Origin: Methylobacterium sp. 10
GTDB lineage: Bacteria; Pseudomonadota; Alphaproteobacteria; Rhizobiales; Beijerinckiaceae
NCBI RefSeq assembly: GCF_000519085.1
Contig: NZ_KI912577.1
Coordinates: 1,370,147-1,434,146, forward strand
Length of the DNA stretch: 64,000 nt
Direction: 5' to 3'
This document shows, one piece after another, positions 44,834 to 52,745 of this stretch. Every line of letters starts with the position of its first letter. Within the stretch, counting starts at the first letter, position 1. The notes beneath the pieces were generated by a model, which worked only from the letters and a program-made list of their open reading frames with translations, made no database searches and was not told the DNA's origin. The position numbers and the translations under genes are program-made.

Positions 44834-44949
44834 CCCTCCCCCTCTGCGGGGGAGGGTGGTCGCGGAGCGACCGGGAGAGGGGCAGTGCCATCTCCGGAGA
44901 GGTCGTCCCCTCTCCCGCCTGCTCCGCAGGCACCCTCTCCCGCAGAGGT
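44834..44949. repeat. GC-rich palindromic repeat, family D
   Basis: CCCTCCCCCTCTGCGGG (44834-44850) is mirrored by a CCCTCTCCCGCAGAGG end at 44934-44949. The inner arms GGGAGAGGGG (44873-44882) and CCCCTCTCCC (44907-44916) pair with each other. This is the common form of an intergenic bacterial repeat; family A copy 2 starts seven bases later, so two elements are tandemly placed. Confidence 0.65.
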
Positions 44950-44955
44950 TACGGC

Positions 44956-45070
44956 ATTCAAACATCTTGCGGGATGCGGGGGCTCCCTCTCCTTCCAGGA
45001 GAGGGAGCCCCCGCGCCTCATGGCGAACCCGCTTGGATCGAGCGAACAGCCGTCGAGCAGATGTGTGAAT
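44956..45070. repeat. 115-bp palindromic element, family A, copy 2
   Basis: Ends are ATTCAAACATCT (44956-44967) and AGATGTGTGAAT (45059-45070). The internal hairpin GGGGGCTCCCTCTCC against GGAGAGGGAGCCCCC is perfect. The element has the same length and order of parts as copy 1 at 4336-4450, 40 kb away. Confidence 0.75.
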
Positions 45071-45117
45071 CCGGTAGCCCGCAGAGGGGTGAGGGTGGAT
45101 TGAGCCCGAACGAAAAA

Positions 45118-45145
45118 GGGCCGCCCCATCGGGCGGCCCTTTCCT
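45118..45145 (-). terminator. Rho-independent terminator of the DUF4142 gene
   Basis: On the minus strand GGGCCGCCC (45139-45131) pairs with GGGCGGCCC (45126-45118) and is followed by TTTTT. It also has a T-rich plus-strand side and may be bidirectional. Confidence 0.85.
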
Positions 45146-45161
45146 TCTTGAGTTCGGTCGA

Positions 45162-45884
45162 TCAGCCGCCGATGCGGTTGGCGAGAACGGCCGAGTGACC
45201 GTGCTGGTTGGCGATGTAGGGCAGCGCCTGGTTGGCGAACTCGCGGCCCTGGGCATTGTCGCCGTTGCGCGAGTAGGACTCGTAGAGGCCGAGGGTGCGG
45301 GCATCCGAGCGGGCCTGCTGCTGCACGAAGGTCCGGTCGAAATCGCGGCCGGTGGGGGCGTTCTTCAGGCGGTCGATGCGGGCCTGACCCTCGGGGCCGA
45401 TGGCGACGCGACGGCCGGGCTCGCCAGGAGTGTTGTCGATGATGCCGACGCCGCCGAGGACGCCGCCGACGATCTTCGAGGCGATGGTGGCCGAGATCGT
45501 CACCGGCGCGAGGACGACGCCGACCGGGTTGTCGAAGCGGGTCTCGAAGGGCTGGCTGTCGGAGACGACGGTGCCGCCGGCGGTCAGCGAGGTGCCCTCG
45601 GGCAGCAGCGCCTTGGTGGTGGCCTCACGCTCGACCAACACGTTCTTGGCGTAGTTGCGGACGTTCGGGTTGCGCGAACGCTCAAGGGCGATGCGGCTCG
45701 ACTCGATGCTCACGGCATCCGAGCGCAGGGCGGCGGCGCGGAACGAGGAGGTGTCGCGGGCCTCGGGGGCGTTGGCGTCGAACTGGGGGGCGACGCGGAT
45801 GCCGAGGGGCTCCTGGGCCAGGGCCGGGGTCGTGATCGCCGCGACGGTGAAGCCGAGGGCGGCGAGAAGCTTGGTGTTGATCAT
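45162..45884 (-). CDS. DUF4142-like exported protein
   Basis: This 240-residue protein has a signal peptide (MINTKLLAALGFTVAAITTPALA). A helical segment SSFRAAALRSDAVSIESSRI then ALERSRNPNVRNYAKNVLVE matches DUF4142 proteins. A central Gly/Ile/Val stretch (ISATIASKIVGGVLGGVGI, about residues 130-150) and a second helical part follow. DUF4142 proteins are often stress-induced periplasmic proteins. The ATG at 45884 fits the signal peptide. Confidence 0.82.
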   Translation of the reverse strand: MINTKLLAALGFTVAAITTPALAQEPLGIRVAPQFDANAPEARDTSSFRAAALRSDAVSIESSRIALERSRNPNVRNYAKNVLVEREATTKALLPEGTSLTAGGTVVSDSQPFETRFDNPVGVVLAPVTISATIASKIVGGVLGGVGIIDNTPGEPGRRVAIGPEGQARIDRLKNAPTGRDFDRTFVQQQARSDARTLGLYESYSRNGDNAQGREFANQALPYIANQHGHSAVLANRIGG

Positions 45885-45925
45885 GGCGGAGGTTGTCCTC
45901 ACACGCCTTTACGGCGTTTGGTTGA

Positions 45926-45960
45926 ACGAACGTTTCGTCCGGCATGAACGTTTCGTTAAC
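45926..45960 (-). promoter_or_regulatory. Direct-repeat promoter of the DUF4142 gene, EcfG-like
   Basis: GAACGTTTCGT occurs twice, at 45928-45938 and 45946-45956. On the minus strand this gives GAAAC, 17 bases, then CGTTC, which is one mismatch from the alphaproteobacterial general-stress (EcfG) pattern GGAAC-N16/17-CGTT. The -10-like box lies about 45 bases before the ATG. Confidence 0.4.
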
Positions 45961-46004
45961 AGGGCGGTTCCCGCGTGAGGGGTATGGCAGTGGTGCGGCG
46001 CAGC

Positions 46005-46165
46005 ATGCTTCACCAGTTTGTGATTCGGCATGTGCCGTAGATGCGAGACACGGGCGGGGTCCGAATCCCGTCCGCGGACCTTATCCGGAGGTGCCCGCGT
46101 CGGGCCTCCAAGGCGGGCTTCAGAACCCACATGCGAATTGGAGGGCTCCGCTTCGGGATCAGGTG
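46005..46165. ncRNA. Structured RNA candidate, possibly 6S RNA
   Basis: ATTCGGCATGTG (46023-46034) can pair with CACATGCGAAT (46128-46138), closing a domain of about 115 bases. Inside are a strong hairpin GGAGGTGCCCG/CGGGCCTCC (46088-46109) and a second, CGGGCGGG/CCCGTCCG (46051-46074). No reading frame explains it and it is not a tRNA. A long closing stem around internal hairpins, in an intergenic region of about 300 bases, is compatible with a 6S (SsrS) RNA, but I cannot confirm the family or strand from sequence alone. Confidence 0.45.
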
Positions 46166-46181
46166 AGCGAGCAGGACGACG

Positions 46182-49100
46182 TCAATGCGCCTCCTCCCAG
46201 TTCCCCGCCGCCTGCGCCTCCACCACCAGCGGCACGCGCAAGGTCAGCGCCGGGGCAGGCGCCTCGACCATCACCCGGCGGATCACGGGCAGGGCCTTCT
46301 CCACCTCGTCCTCGGGTGCCTCGAACACCAGCTCGTCGTGCACCTGCAGCAGCATGGTCACGTTGAGCTTCTCCGCGCGCAACGCCTGCTCCATCCGGGT
46401 CATGGCCCGGCGGATGATGTCGGCGGCCGAGCCCTGGATCGGGGCGTTGATGGCTTGGCGCTCGACGCTCGCCCGCTCGTTCGGGTTGTTGGAGCGGATC
46501 TGCGGATAGTGGCAGACACGGCCGAACAGGGTGGTGACGTAGCCGAGATCCCGGCAGAGCTTCTTGGTGTCGTCGATATAGGCGCGGATGCCGGGGAAGC
46601 GCTCGAAATACTGCTTGATGAAGGCGGAGGCCTCCTCGCGGCCGATGCCGAGGCGGTCGGCCAATCCGAAGGCCGAGATGCCGTAGATGATGCCGAAATT
46701 GATGGTCTTGGCGCGCCGGCGCAAGTCCGAGGTCATGTCCTTCAGGGGCACTCCGAACATGGCGCTGGCGGTGGCCGCGTGGATGTCGACGCCGTCCTCG
46801 AAGGCCTGGCGCAGCTGCGGGATGTCGGCGATGTGGGCGAGGATGCGCAGCTCGATCTGGCTGTAATCGGCCGAGATGAGCTTCCTGCCCTCGGGCGCCA
46901 CGAAGGCGCGGCGGATGCGGCGGCCCTCTTCGGTGCGGATCGGGATGTTCTGCAGGTTCGGCTCGGAGGAGGAGAGCCGGCCGGTGGTGGTGGCGGCCAG
47001 CGAGAACGAGGTGTGGACCCGGTCGGTCTCCCGGTCGGCGTGCTGCTGGAGCGAATCCGTGTAGGTCGATTTCAGCTTGGCGAGCTGGCGCCATTCCAAA
47101 ATCTTCTTCGGCAGTTCGTGGCCGGCCTGGGCCAGTTCCTCCAGCAGGGTCGCGGGCGTGGCCCATTGGCCGGACGGCGTCTTCTTGGCGCCGGGCAGGC
47201 CCATCTTGCCGAACAGGATGTCGCCGATTTGCTTCGGCGAGGAGACTTGGAAGCGCTCGCCGGCATCCTCCTGGATCTCTTCCTCCAGCCGCACCAGGAT
47301 CTGCGAGAAATCGCCCGAGAGCCGGCTCAGCATGTTGCGGTCGACGCGGATGCCCGCCGCTTCCATCCGGGCGATGACCGGGATGAGGGGACGCTCCAGG
47401 GTCTCGTAGACCGTGACCCGGTGCTCGGCGACGAGGCGCGGCTTCATCATCCGCCACAGGCGCAGGGTGACGTCCGCATCCTCGGCGGCGTAGGCGGTGG
47501 CCCTGTCGAGCGGCACCTTGTCGAAGGTGATCTTGGCCTTGCCGGTGCCGGCCACGTCCGAGAAGCTGATCGGCTGGTGGCCGAGATGGCGGCGGGCGAG
47601 CTCGTCCATGCCATGCCCGCCCTTGCCGGCATCGAGCACGTAGGAGATCAGCATCGTGTCGTCGAAGGGGGCGATCTCGATGGCGACGCTCTGGCGCCGG
47701 AACACCAGCCAGTCGTACTTGATGTTCTGGCCGACCTTCAGAACGCCCGGATCTTCGAGGAGCGGCTTCAAGGCCGTCAAGGCGGCATCGATCGGGATCT
47801 GTCCGCCGACCGGGCTGAACTGCCCCGTGGCCGCCTTGGCATCGCCGAACAGGTCGCCCGCCTCGGATGCCGCCACCGGCTCCTGATGGGCCAGCGGAAT
47901 GTACGCCGCCCGCCCCGGCGCCACCGCAAGGGACACGCCCACGAGGGCGGCGTTGTTGGCGTCGAGGGAGTCGGTCTCGGTATCCACCGCCACCACCCCG
48001 GCCTCGCGCGCCTCGGCGATCCAGGCCTCCAACTGGCCGAGATTGGTGATCGTCTCGTAGGCCGTGGTGTCGATGGGGTTGGTCCCCTCCGCCGCGCGGA
48101 TGGCGACGAGGGAGGAGGGCGTCGCCTCGACGGGGCCACGCGGTGTCCGCCCGCCCTCCGGCAGGTTCAGGTTCGCGAAGGGGTCGACCTCGCCGCCTTC
48201 CGTCGCTCCTTCGAACGGGGGCGCCTCGGTGCCCACCGAGCCTGGCAGCAGAGCCGGGTCGGGCTTCACCGCCTCGGGGTCCACATGCAGCATCGACGCG
48301 ATGCGGCGGGTGAGCGTGTTGAACTCCATCGCCTTGAGGAAGCCGACGAGCTTCTGCGGGTCGGGCGCGGGCAGGCGCAGGTCGTCGAGGGCCACGGGGA
48401 GCGGCACGTCCTCCACCAGCGCCACCAGCCGGCGCGAGAGCTTGGCCTGGTCGATGCTGGCGAGCAGGGTCTCGCGGCGCTTGGGCTGCTTGATCTCGCC
48501 CGCCCGCTCCAGCAGCGCGTCGAGGCTGCCGTATTCCTTGATCAGCGCCGCCGCCGTCTTGAGGCCGATGCCGGGCACGCCGGGCACGTTGTCGGACGTG
48601 TCGCCGATGAGCGCCAGGGCGTCGCCGATCTGGTTCGGCTGCAGGCCCTCCCATTTGGCGATGATGGCGTCGAGGTCGAGGTTGCGCTCGGGCCGGTGGC
48701 CGGGCTTGCCCTTCACGCCGGATTCGAAATCGTAGAACCGCACCAGCGGCCCGACCAGCTGCATCAGGTCCTTGTCGGAGGAGACGATGATGACGCCCGC
48801 CCCCCGCGCCTCGGCCTGGCGCGAATAGGTGGCGATGAGGTCGTCGGCCTCGTAGCGTTCGAGCTCGATGGGCTGCAGGCCGAAGGCACGCACGGCCTCG
48901 CGCATCAGCGGCATCTGGCGCTTGAGGTCGTCGGGCGCGTCGGGGCGGTGGCCCTTGTAGTCGGGGAACAGCTCCTTGCGGAACGAACCCTCCGACTTGT
49001 CGAACACGATGGCCAGATGTGTCGGCTTAATCCCCGCCGCGCCGTCCTGAACGAACTGGGCGATCTTGGTGCAGAACAGCCGCACCGCCCCCGTGGGCAG

Positions 49101-49235
49101 GCCGTCCGAGGGCCGGGTGTTGTACTTCTGGTCTTGGTTGATCGACTGGAAGTAGGCGCGGAAGATGAAGGACGACCCGTCCACCAGGATAATCTGATCG
49201 CCGGGGCCGACGGGGGCGGAAGCGCTGGTCGTCAT
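46182..49235 (-). CDS. polA: DNA polymerase I
   Basis: This 1017-residue polymerase has the 5'-3' exonuclease domain (about residues 12-320, QIILVDGSSFIFRAYF, SDKDLMQLVGP and TSDNVPGVPGIGLKTA). A 3'-5' exonuclease domain (about 400-590) keeps acidic residues VVAVDTETDSLDA and KYDWLVFRRQ. The polymerase domain has motif A SADYSQIELRILAHI, motif B RRRAKTINFGIIYGISAFGLA and motif C LQVHDELVFEAPE. It acts in repair and Okazaki fragment processing. Length is normal for the family in this order. Confidence 0.98.
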   Translation of the reverse strand: MTTSASAPVGPGDQIILVDGSSFIFRAYFQSINQDQKYNTRPSDGLPTGAVRLFCTKIAQFVQDGAAGIKPTHLAIVFDKSEGSFRKELFPDYKGHRPDAPDDLKRQMPLMREAVRAFGLQPIELERYEADDLIATYSRQAEARGAGVIIVSSDKDLMQLVGPLVRFYDFESGVKGKPGHRPERNLDLDAIIAKWEGLQPNQIGDALALIGDTSDNVPGVPGIGLKTAAALIKEYGSLDALLERAGEIKQPKRRETLLASIDQAKLSRRLVALVEDVPLPVALDDLRLPAPDPQKLVGFLKAMEFNTLTRRIASMLHVDPEAVKPDPALLPGSVGTEAPPFEGATEGGEVDPFANLNLPEGGRTPRGPVEATPSSLVAIRAAEGTNPIDTTAYETITNLGQLEAWIAEAREAGVVAVDTETDSLDANNAALVGVSLAVAPGRAAYIPLAHQEPVAASEAGDLFGDAKAATGQFSPVGGQIPIDAALTALKPLLEDPGVLKVGQNIKYDWLVFRRQSVAIEIAPFDDTMLISYVLDAGKGGHGMDELARRHLGHQPISFSDVAGTGKAKITFDKVPLDRATAYAAEDADVTLRLWRMMKPRLVAEHRVTVYETLERPLIPVIARMEAAGIRVDRNMLSRLSGDFSQILVRLEEEIQEDAGERFQVSSPKQIGDILFGKMGLPGAKKTPSGQWATPATLLEELAQAGHELPKKILEWRQLAKLKSTYTDSLQQHADRETDRVHTSFSLAATTTGRLSSSEPNLQNIPIRTEEGRRIRRAFVAPEGRKLISADYSQIELRILAHIADIPQLRQAFEDGVDIHAATASAMFGVPLKDMTSDLRRRAKTINFGIIYGISAFGLADRLGIGREEASAFIKQYFERFPGIRAYIDDTKKLCRDLGYVTTLFGRVCHYPQIRSNNPNERASVERQAINAPIQGSAADIIRRAMTRMEQALRAEKLNVTMLLQVHDELVFEAPEDEVEKALPVIRRVMVEAPAPALTLRVPLVVEAQAAGNWEEAH

Positions 49236-49278
49236 CAGGCGGCAATGTCTCGCGAAGGATGCTTCAGGTCGCCCGCTC

Positions 49279-49638
49279 TCACGGGGCCGGCGGCCTGCTC
49301 AGTTCGGCGCGGCAGGCCTCGATGATCTCGGTCAGCTGGTCGTGGACGGTCTTCCAGACGTTGTCCAGCGCCAGCCGGTGATAGGCATGTCGATAGAAGT
49401 CGCCGGCGTCGGCGATGTCGCATCAGGTTATTCGGGGATGTCGCGCCTTGGTTTCCGCCCTGAGGCGCCTGCTCGCTTCGGAGATGATCTCCAGGCAGCG
49501 GACGACGGCATAGTTGGTGCGCTGATCGGCCTCGAAAGCCGCGAAGGTCATCCCGGCCGTGAAGTCGAGAGCAGCCCCGGCATTCTCGACGATGGTCTCG
49601 CAAGCCTCGCGCTCGCGCTCAGAAGGCGGGAATGGCAT
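49279..49638 (-). pseudogene. HepT-like HEPN toxin interrupted by in-frame TGA
   Basis: The frame from the ATG at 49638 encodes a DUF86/HEPN protein (EREREACETIVENAGAALDF, VVRCLEIISEASRRLR). At codon 72 (49425-49423) an in-frame TGA stops it. The same frame then runs on for 47 codons with the conserved DIADAGDFYRHAYHRLALDN and VWKTVHDQLTEII before its natural stop at 49279. Family members have Trp at the stop position, so one base change (TGG to TGA) explains it. The break removes the R-x4-H-type RNase motif. It overlaps the end of the mntA-like gene. Confidence 0.8.
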
Positions 49639-49915
49639 CCCGTTCCACCCGCGCCCGGACACGCTCCTTCAAGGTTCTGCGGTTCGCCACATCCACCGCC
49701 ACCGGGAACAGGTCGTCGATGAAGTTGCAGAGACCGACATAGCCGTAGACGTCGAGCCTAAGACCCTCGTCGAGGTCGATGACGATGTCGACATCGCTAC
49801 CGGGATGGGTATCGCCGCGCGCGACGGAGCCGAACAGAGCGGCGTGGCGGACGCCGCGCCGCTGCAACTCGCCTTCATGGGCGCGAAGAATGTCGATGGC
49901 CGTCCGGGAATCCAT
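49619..49915 (-). CDS. MntA-like minimal nucleotidyltransferase (antitoxin)
   Basis: This 98-residue protein has the nucleotidyltransferase core ALFGSVARGDTHPGSDVDIVID (G-S-x-A-R-G-D then S-D-x-D, about residues 27-47). In MntA-HepT systems (type VII toxin-antitoxin) MntA inactivates HepT by adding AMP to a Tyr in the R-x4-H-x-Y motif. The catalytic residues look intact here although the partner gene downstream carries a nonsense codon. The two genes overlap by about 20 bases. Confidence 0.87.
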   Translation of the reverse strand: MDSRTAIDILRAHEGELQRRGVRHAALFGSVARGDTHPGSDVDIVIDLDEGLRLDVYGYVGLCNFIDDLFPVAVDVANRRTLKERVRARVERDAIPAF

Positions 49916-50062
49916 CTCGCTATGGTAAGCGCAAGACCATCGCTTGCTGAAGTGGCATTGGAGCGGTCGCTCGCCGATACGGGTGGAAGCGTCGCATGCG
50001 GGAACGGCGGTTTCCGGGGTCGCGTTTCAGCCTCGTCCTCCACAGCTTCGGATTCCCGCCGC

Positions 50063-51253
50063 ATGATCACGGTCCGCCGTTCGACCTGTCTCGCCCTGAC
50101 CCTCGCCCTCTCCGCCGCCCCGCTGCCAGTCCTTGCTCAGGCGCTCCAGAATCCCGGCACTGCGACGATCGAGGCGCATGTCGTCAAGGCCGCTCCGCTG
50201 GAGGCGACGCCGGAGCGGATCGCCGCCCTGAAGCTGCCCCCGGGGTTCACGATTGAAGCCTTCGCCCGCGATCTCGGCGCGCCGCGCGTCATCGTCGTGG
50301 CCCCCGACGGGGCGCTCTATGTCAGCGACCGCGATGCCGGCACGGTCACCCGGATCGATGCGGCCGACCCGGCCAAGCGGCAGGTCGTCCTGAAGAAGCC
50401 GGACGTGCACGGCCTCGCCATCCATGACGGCACCCTGTTCTACGTGACGGTGAAGGAGATCTTCTCCGCGCCGATGAAGGCGGACGGCAGCCTCGGCCCC
50501 GAGACGAGGCTCGTCTCCGACCTGCCCGATGCCGGCCAGCACCCCAACCGCACCATCGGCTTCGGGCCGGACGGCTGGCTCTATGCGAGCCTCGGCTCCA
50601 CCTGCAACGAGTGCGAGGAGCGCAACCCCGAGAACGCCACCATGGTGCGGATGAAGCCGGACGGGTCGGGCCGGGAGATCGTCGCCTCGGGCCTACGCAA
50701 CACCATCGGCTTCGCCTGGGAGCCCGGGACCAAGGCCCTCTACGGCTGGGACGACGGCGTCGACTGGCTCGGCAACGACGAGACGCCGGAGGAGCTGAAC
50801 AAGATCGAGGCGGGCAAGAAATACGGCTGGCCCTACATCTTCGGCGCCGGGATCAAGAATCTCTACCGCGAAGTCCCGAAGAGCTCCCTGGAGCAGTGGG
50901 ACAAGGACAGCGAACGGCCGGTCCTCACCTGGACGGCACACGCCTCCTCGATGCAGTTCGCCTTCTATGACGGCGCGCAATTCCCGGCCGAGTACAAGGG
51001 CGACGCCTTCGTTACGATGCACGGCTCGTGGAACCGCAAGCCGCCGAGCGGCTACGAGGTGCTGCGCGTGCATTTCGAGAAGGGCCGGCCGACGACGATC
51101 ACGCCGTTCGTCTCGGGCTTCCTCACCGAGGGCGGCCCGAGCGGCTGGTCGCGCTTCGCCCGGCCCTTCGGCCTGGCGGTGGCCAAGGACGGAAGCCTCT
51201 ATCTCGGTGACGACCAGCACGGGATCGTCTACCGGATCAGCTACAAGGGCTGA
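50063..51253 (+). CDS. PQQ-type sorbosone/glucose dehydrogenase-family protein
   Basis: This 396-residue exported protein has a signal peptide (ITVRRSTCLALTLALSAAPLPVLA) and a six-bladed beta-propeller of the soluble sugar/L-sorbosone dehydrogenase family. Features are FARDLGAPRVIVVAPDGALYVSDRD, NRTIGFGPDGWLYASLGSTCNECEE (with a CNEC pair), EIVASGLRNTIGFAWEPGT, and YKGDAFVTMHGSWNRKPPSGYE. The family uses PQQ; the PQQ genes are not in this window. The substrate is unknown. The ATG at 50063 starts the signal peptide. Confidence 0.88.
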   Translation: MITVRRSTCLALTLALSAAPLPVLAQALQNPGTATIEAHVVKAAPLEATPERIAALKLPPGFTIEAFARDLGAPRVIVVAPDGALYVSDRDAGTVTRIDAADPAKRQVVLKKPDVHGLAIHDGTLFYVTVKEIFSAPMKADGSLGPETRLVSDLPDAGQHPNRTIGFGPDGWLYASLGSTCNECEERNPENATMVRMKPDGSGREIVASGLRNTIGFAWEPGTKALYGWDDGVDWLGNDETPEELNKIEAGKKYGWPYIFGAGIKNLYREVPKSSLEQWDKDSERPVLTWTAHASSMQFAFYDGAQFPAEYKGDAFVTMHGSWNRKPPSGYEVLRVHFEKGRPTTITPFVSGFLTEGGPSGWSRFARPFGLAVAKDGSLYLGDDQHGIVYRISYKG

Positions 51254-51281
51254 TCCGGCCGAGGGGACACGTGGGTGCCGC

Positions 51282-52454
51282 TCAGGGCGCGGCGCCCACC
51301 GTATCGGCCATGCGGGCATCGCGGGTGCCGAGCGGCTGTTCCCGTCCCACGGTGGTGTCGATCTCGGTCTGGTGCTCCATCTCGGCGTTGATCTCGGCGC
51401 CGAGGAGAACGATCGTGGTCGAGATCCAGATCCAAGTCATGAAACCGACGACGGCGCCGAGGGAGCCATAGGTCTCGTTGTACTTGCCGAAATTGGAGAC
51501 GTACCAGGAGAAGCCCAACGAGCCCGCGAGCCAGAGCACGCCGGCAATGGCGCTGCCCCAGGTGACCCAGCGCCAGCGCGGCGCGTCCCGGCTCGGACCG
51601 TAGCGGTAGAGCAGGGCGAGACCGGCCAGCACCGCCAGCAGCAGCACCGGCCAGCGCAGGAGCGAGATGTACCAGGCCTCCGCGCTGAGACCGACGACGT
51701 TGATCACCGCCGGCACCACGACGATGCCCACCAGCGCCAGGACGATGAACAGTAAGGCGCCCGCGGTGAAGCCGAGCGAGCGCAGGTTGAGCCAGAAGAA
51801 GTTCCGGGTCTCACGCTCCTCGTAGACGATGTTGAGGGCCTGGAAGACCGCCTTCATCCCGCCATTGGCGCTCCAGATCGAGAGGCCGAGGCCGGTGAAG
51901 AAGGTCAGGCCCAGGGTGGTGTCACCCTTTTCCGCGATGCGCTTCACCTGCTCGCCGATGATGTCGAGGGCACCGGAGGGGACGACGCCCTGGAGCGTCC
52001 GGAGATGGTCGTTGATGGTGGCGACATCCGCCACCAGCCCGTAGCAGGAGACCAGCGCCGCGATGGCCGGGAAGATCGCCAGGAGGACGTAGAAGGTCAC
52101 CCCCGCCGCCACCGAGACGAGGTTGTTCTCGCCGACATCGTGGAAGACCCGCAGCCCGATATCCTTCCAGCCCTTGGCCGGGATTTCCGAGGGCTTGGAT
52201 GCTTGCCGCCCGCGTTCGGTCTCTGTCCTGGCAACGTGCTTGGCATCCATTCCCTCATGGGAGGGGGAGGGCTCGCTCGTGCGCGGGGCGGATGGAGACG
52301 GGTCCGACAATGACCCGGACGAGGATGGCCGCGTGCCCTTCCTCGGCAGGACGACGAGACCGACGAGCGCGGTCACGAGCCCCAGCGTCCATAGGGTGGA
52401 GCCCGCTTGTTCAGGGCCCGCCGCTCCCGCCGGTTCGTGATGTGGTTCGGCCAT
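51282..52454 (-). CDS. YihY/BrkB-family inner-membrane protein
   Basis: This 390-residue protein has a short N-terminal hydrophobic segment and a disordered stretch (about residues 20-95, Ser/Pro-rich). The YihY domain (about 100-360) with six membrane helices follows: DVGENNLVSVAAGVTFYVLLAIFPAIAA, SIWSANGGMKAVFQALNIVYEE, and GSLGAVVGFMTWIWISTTIVLLGAEINAE. The family was once called ribonuclease BN in error; it is a putative transporter or virulence factor. The N-terminal extension may be unrelated to function. Confidence 0.9.
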   Translation of the reverse strand: MAEPHHEPAGAAGPEQAGSTLWTLGLVTALVGLVVLPRKGTRPSSSGSLSDPSPSAPRTSEPSPSHEGMDAKHVARTETERGRQASKPSEIPAKGWKDIGLRVFHDVGENNLVSVAAGVTFYVLLAIFPAIAALVSCYGLVADVATINDHLRTLQGVVPSGALDIIGEQVKRIAEKGDTTLGLTFFTGLGLSIWSANGGMKAVFQALNIVYEERETRNFFWLNLRSLGFTAGALLFIVLALVGIVVVPAVINVVGLSAEAWYISLLRWPVLLLAVLAGLALLYRYGPSRDAPRWRWVTWGSAIAGVLWLAGSLGFSWYVSNFGKYNETYGSLGAVVGFMTWIWISTTIVLLGAEINAEMEHQTEIDTTVGREQPLGTRDARMADTVGAAP

Positions 52455-52745
52455 CGGCGGTTCGTCCTACGGGGCGAGAAGTGAATACAATCCCCTTCGA
52501 CAACCTTCCGGCACGCGGAGGGTTTCATGCAGCGTCCCCGACGGTCGTTCAGGGAATAGAACGGTCTTACAGCGTACAGAGAAGACTGCGGGGTAACCGC
52601 TGGAGCGCCGTTCGGCACGGTGCGTGCTCCCAGGCACGGACTGTCAAACCGTCTGCGGTTACGAGCCGCCATTCGGCGCTTGCCCTCGGCCGCCGTTGCC
52701 CTCACCGTTTTCGCGAAATTTCCCAAACGAGGACACGACCGCACC

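Noticed and set aside
46085..46175. Possible selenocysteine tRNA (GGAGGTGCCCG start and a CTTCAGA loop)
   Set aside because: The loop is eight bases, the stem has a mismatch, and no T-arm or matching 3' acceptor strand follows; the pieces fit better into a larger structured RNA.
46185..49325. Very long plus-strand open frame opposite polA
   Set aside because: It is an antisense shadow created by high GC and codon bias; the minus-strand frame is full-length DNA polymerase I.
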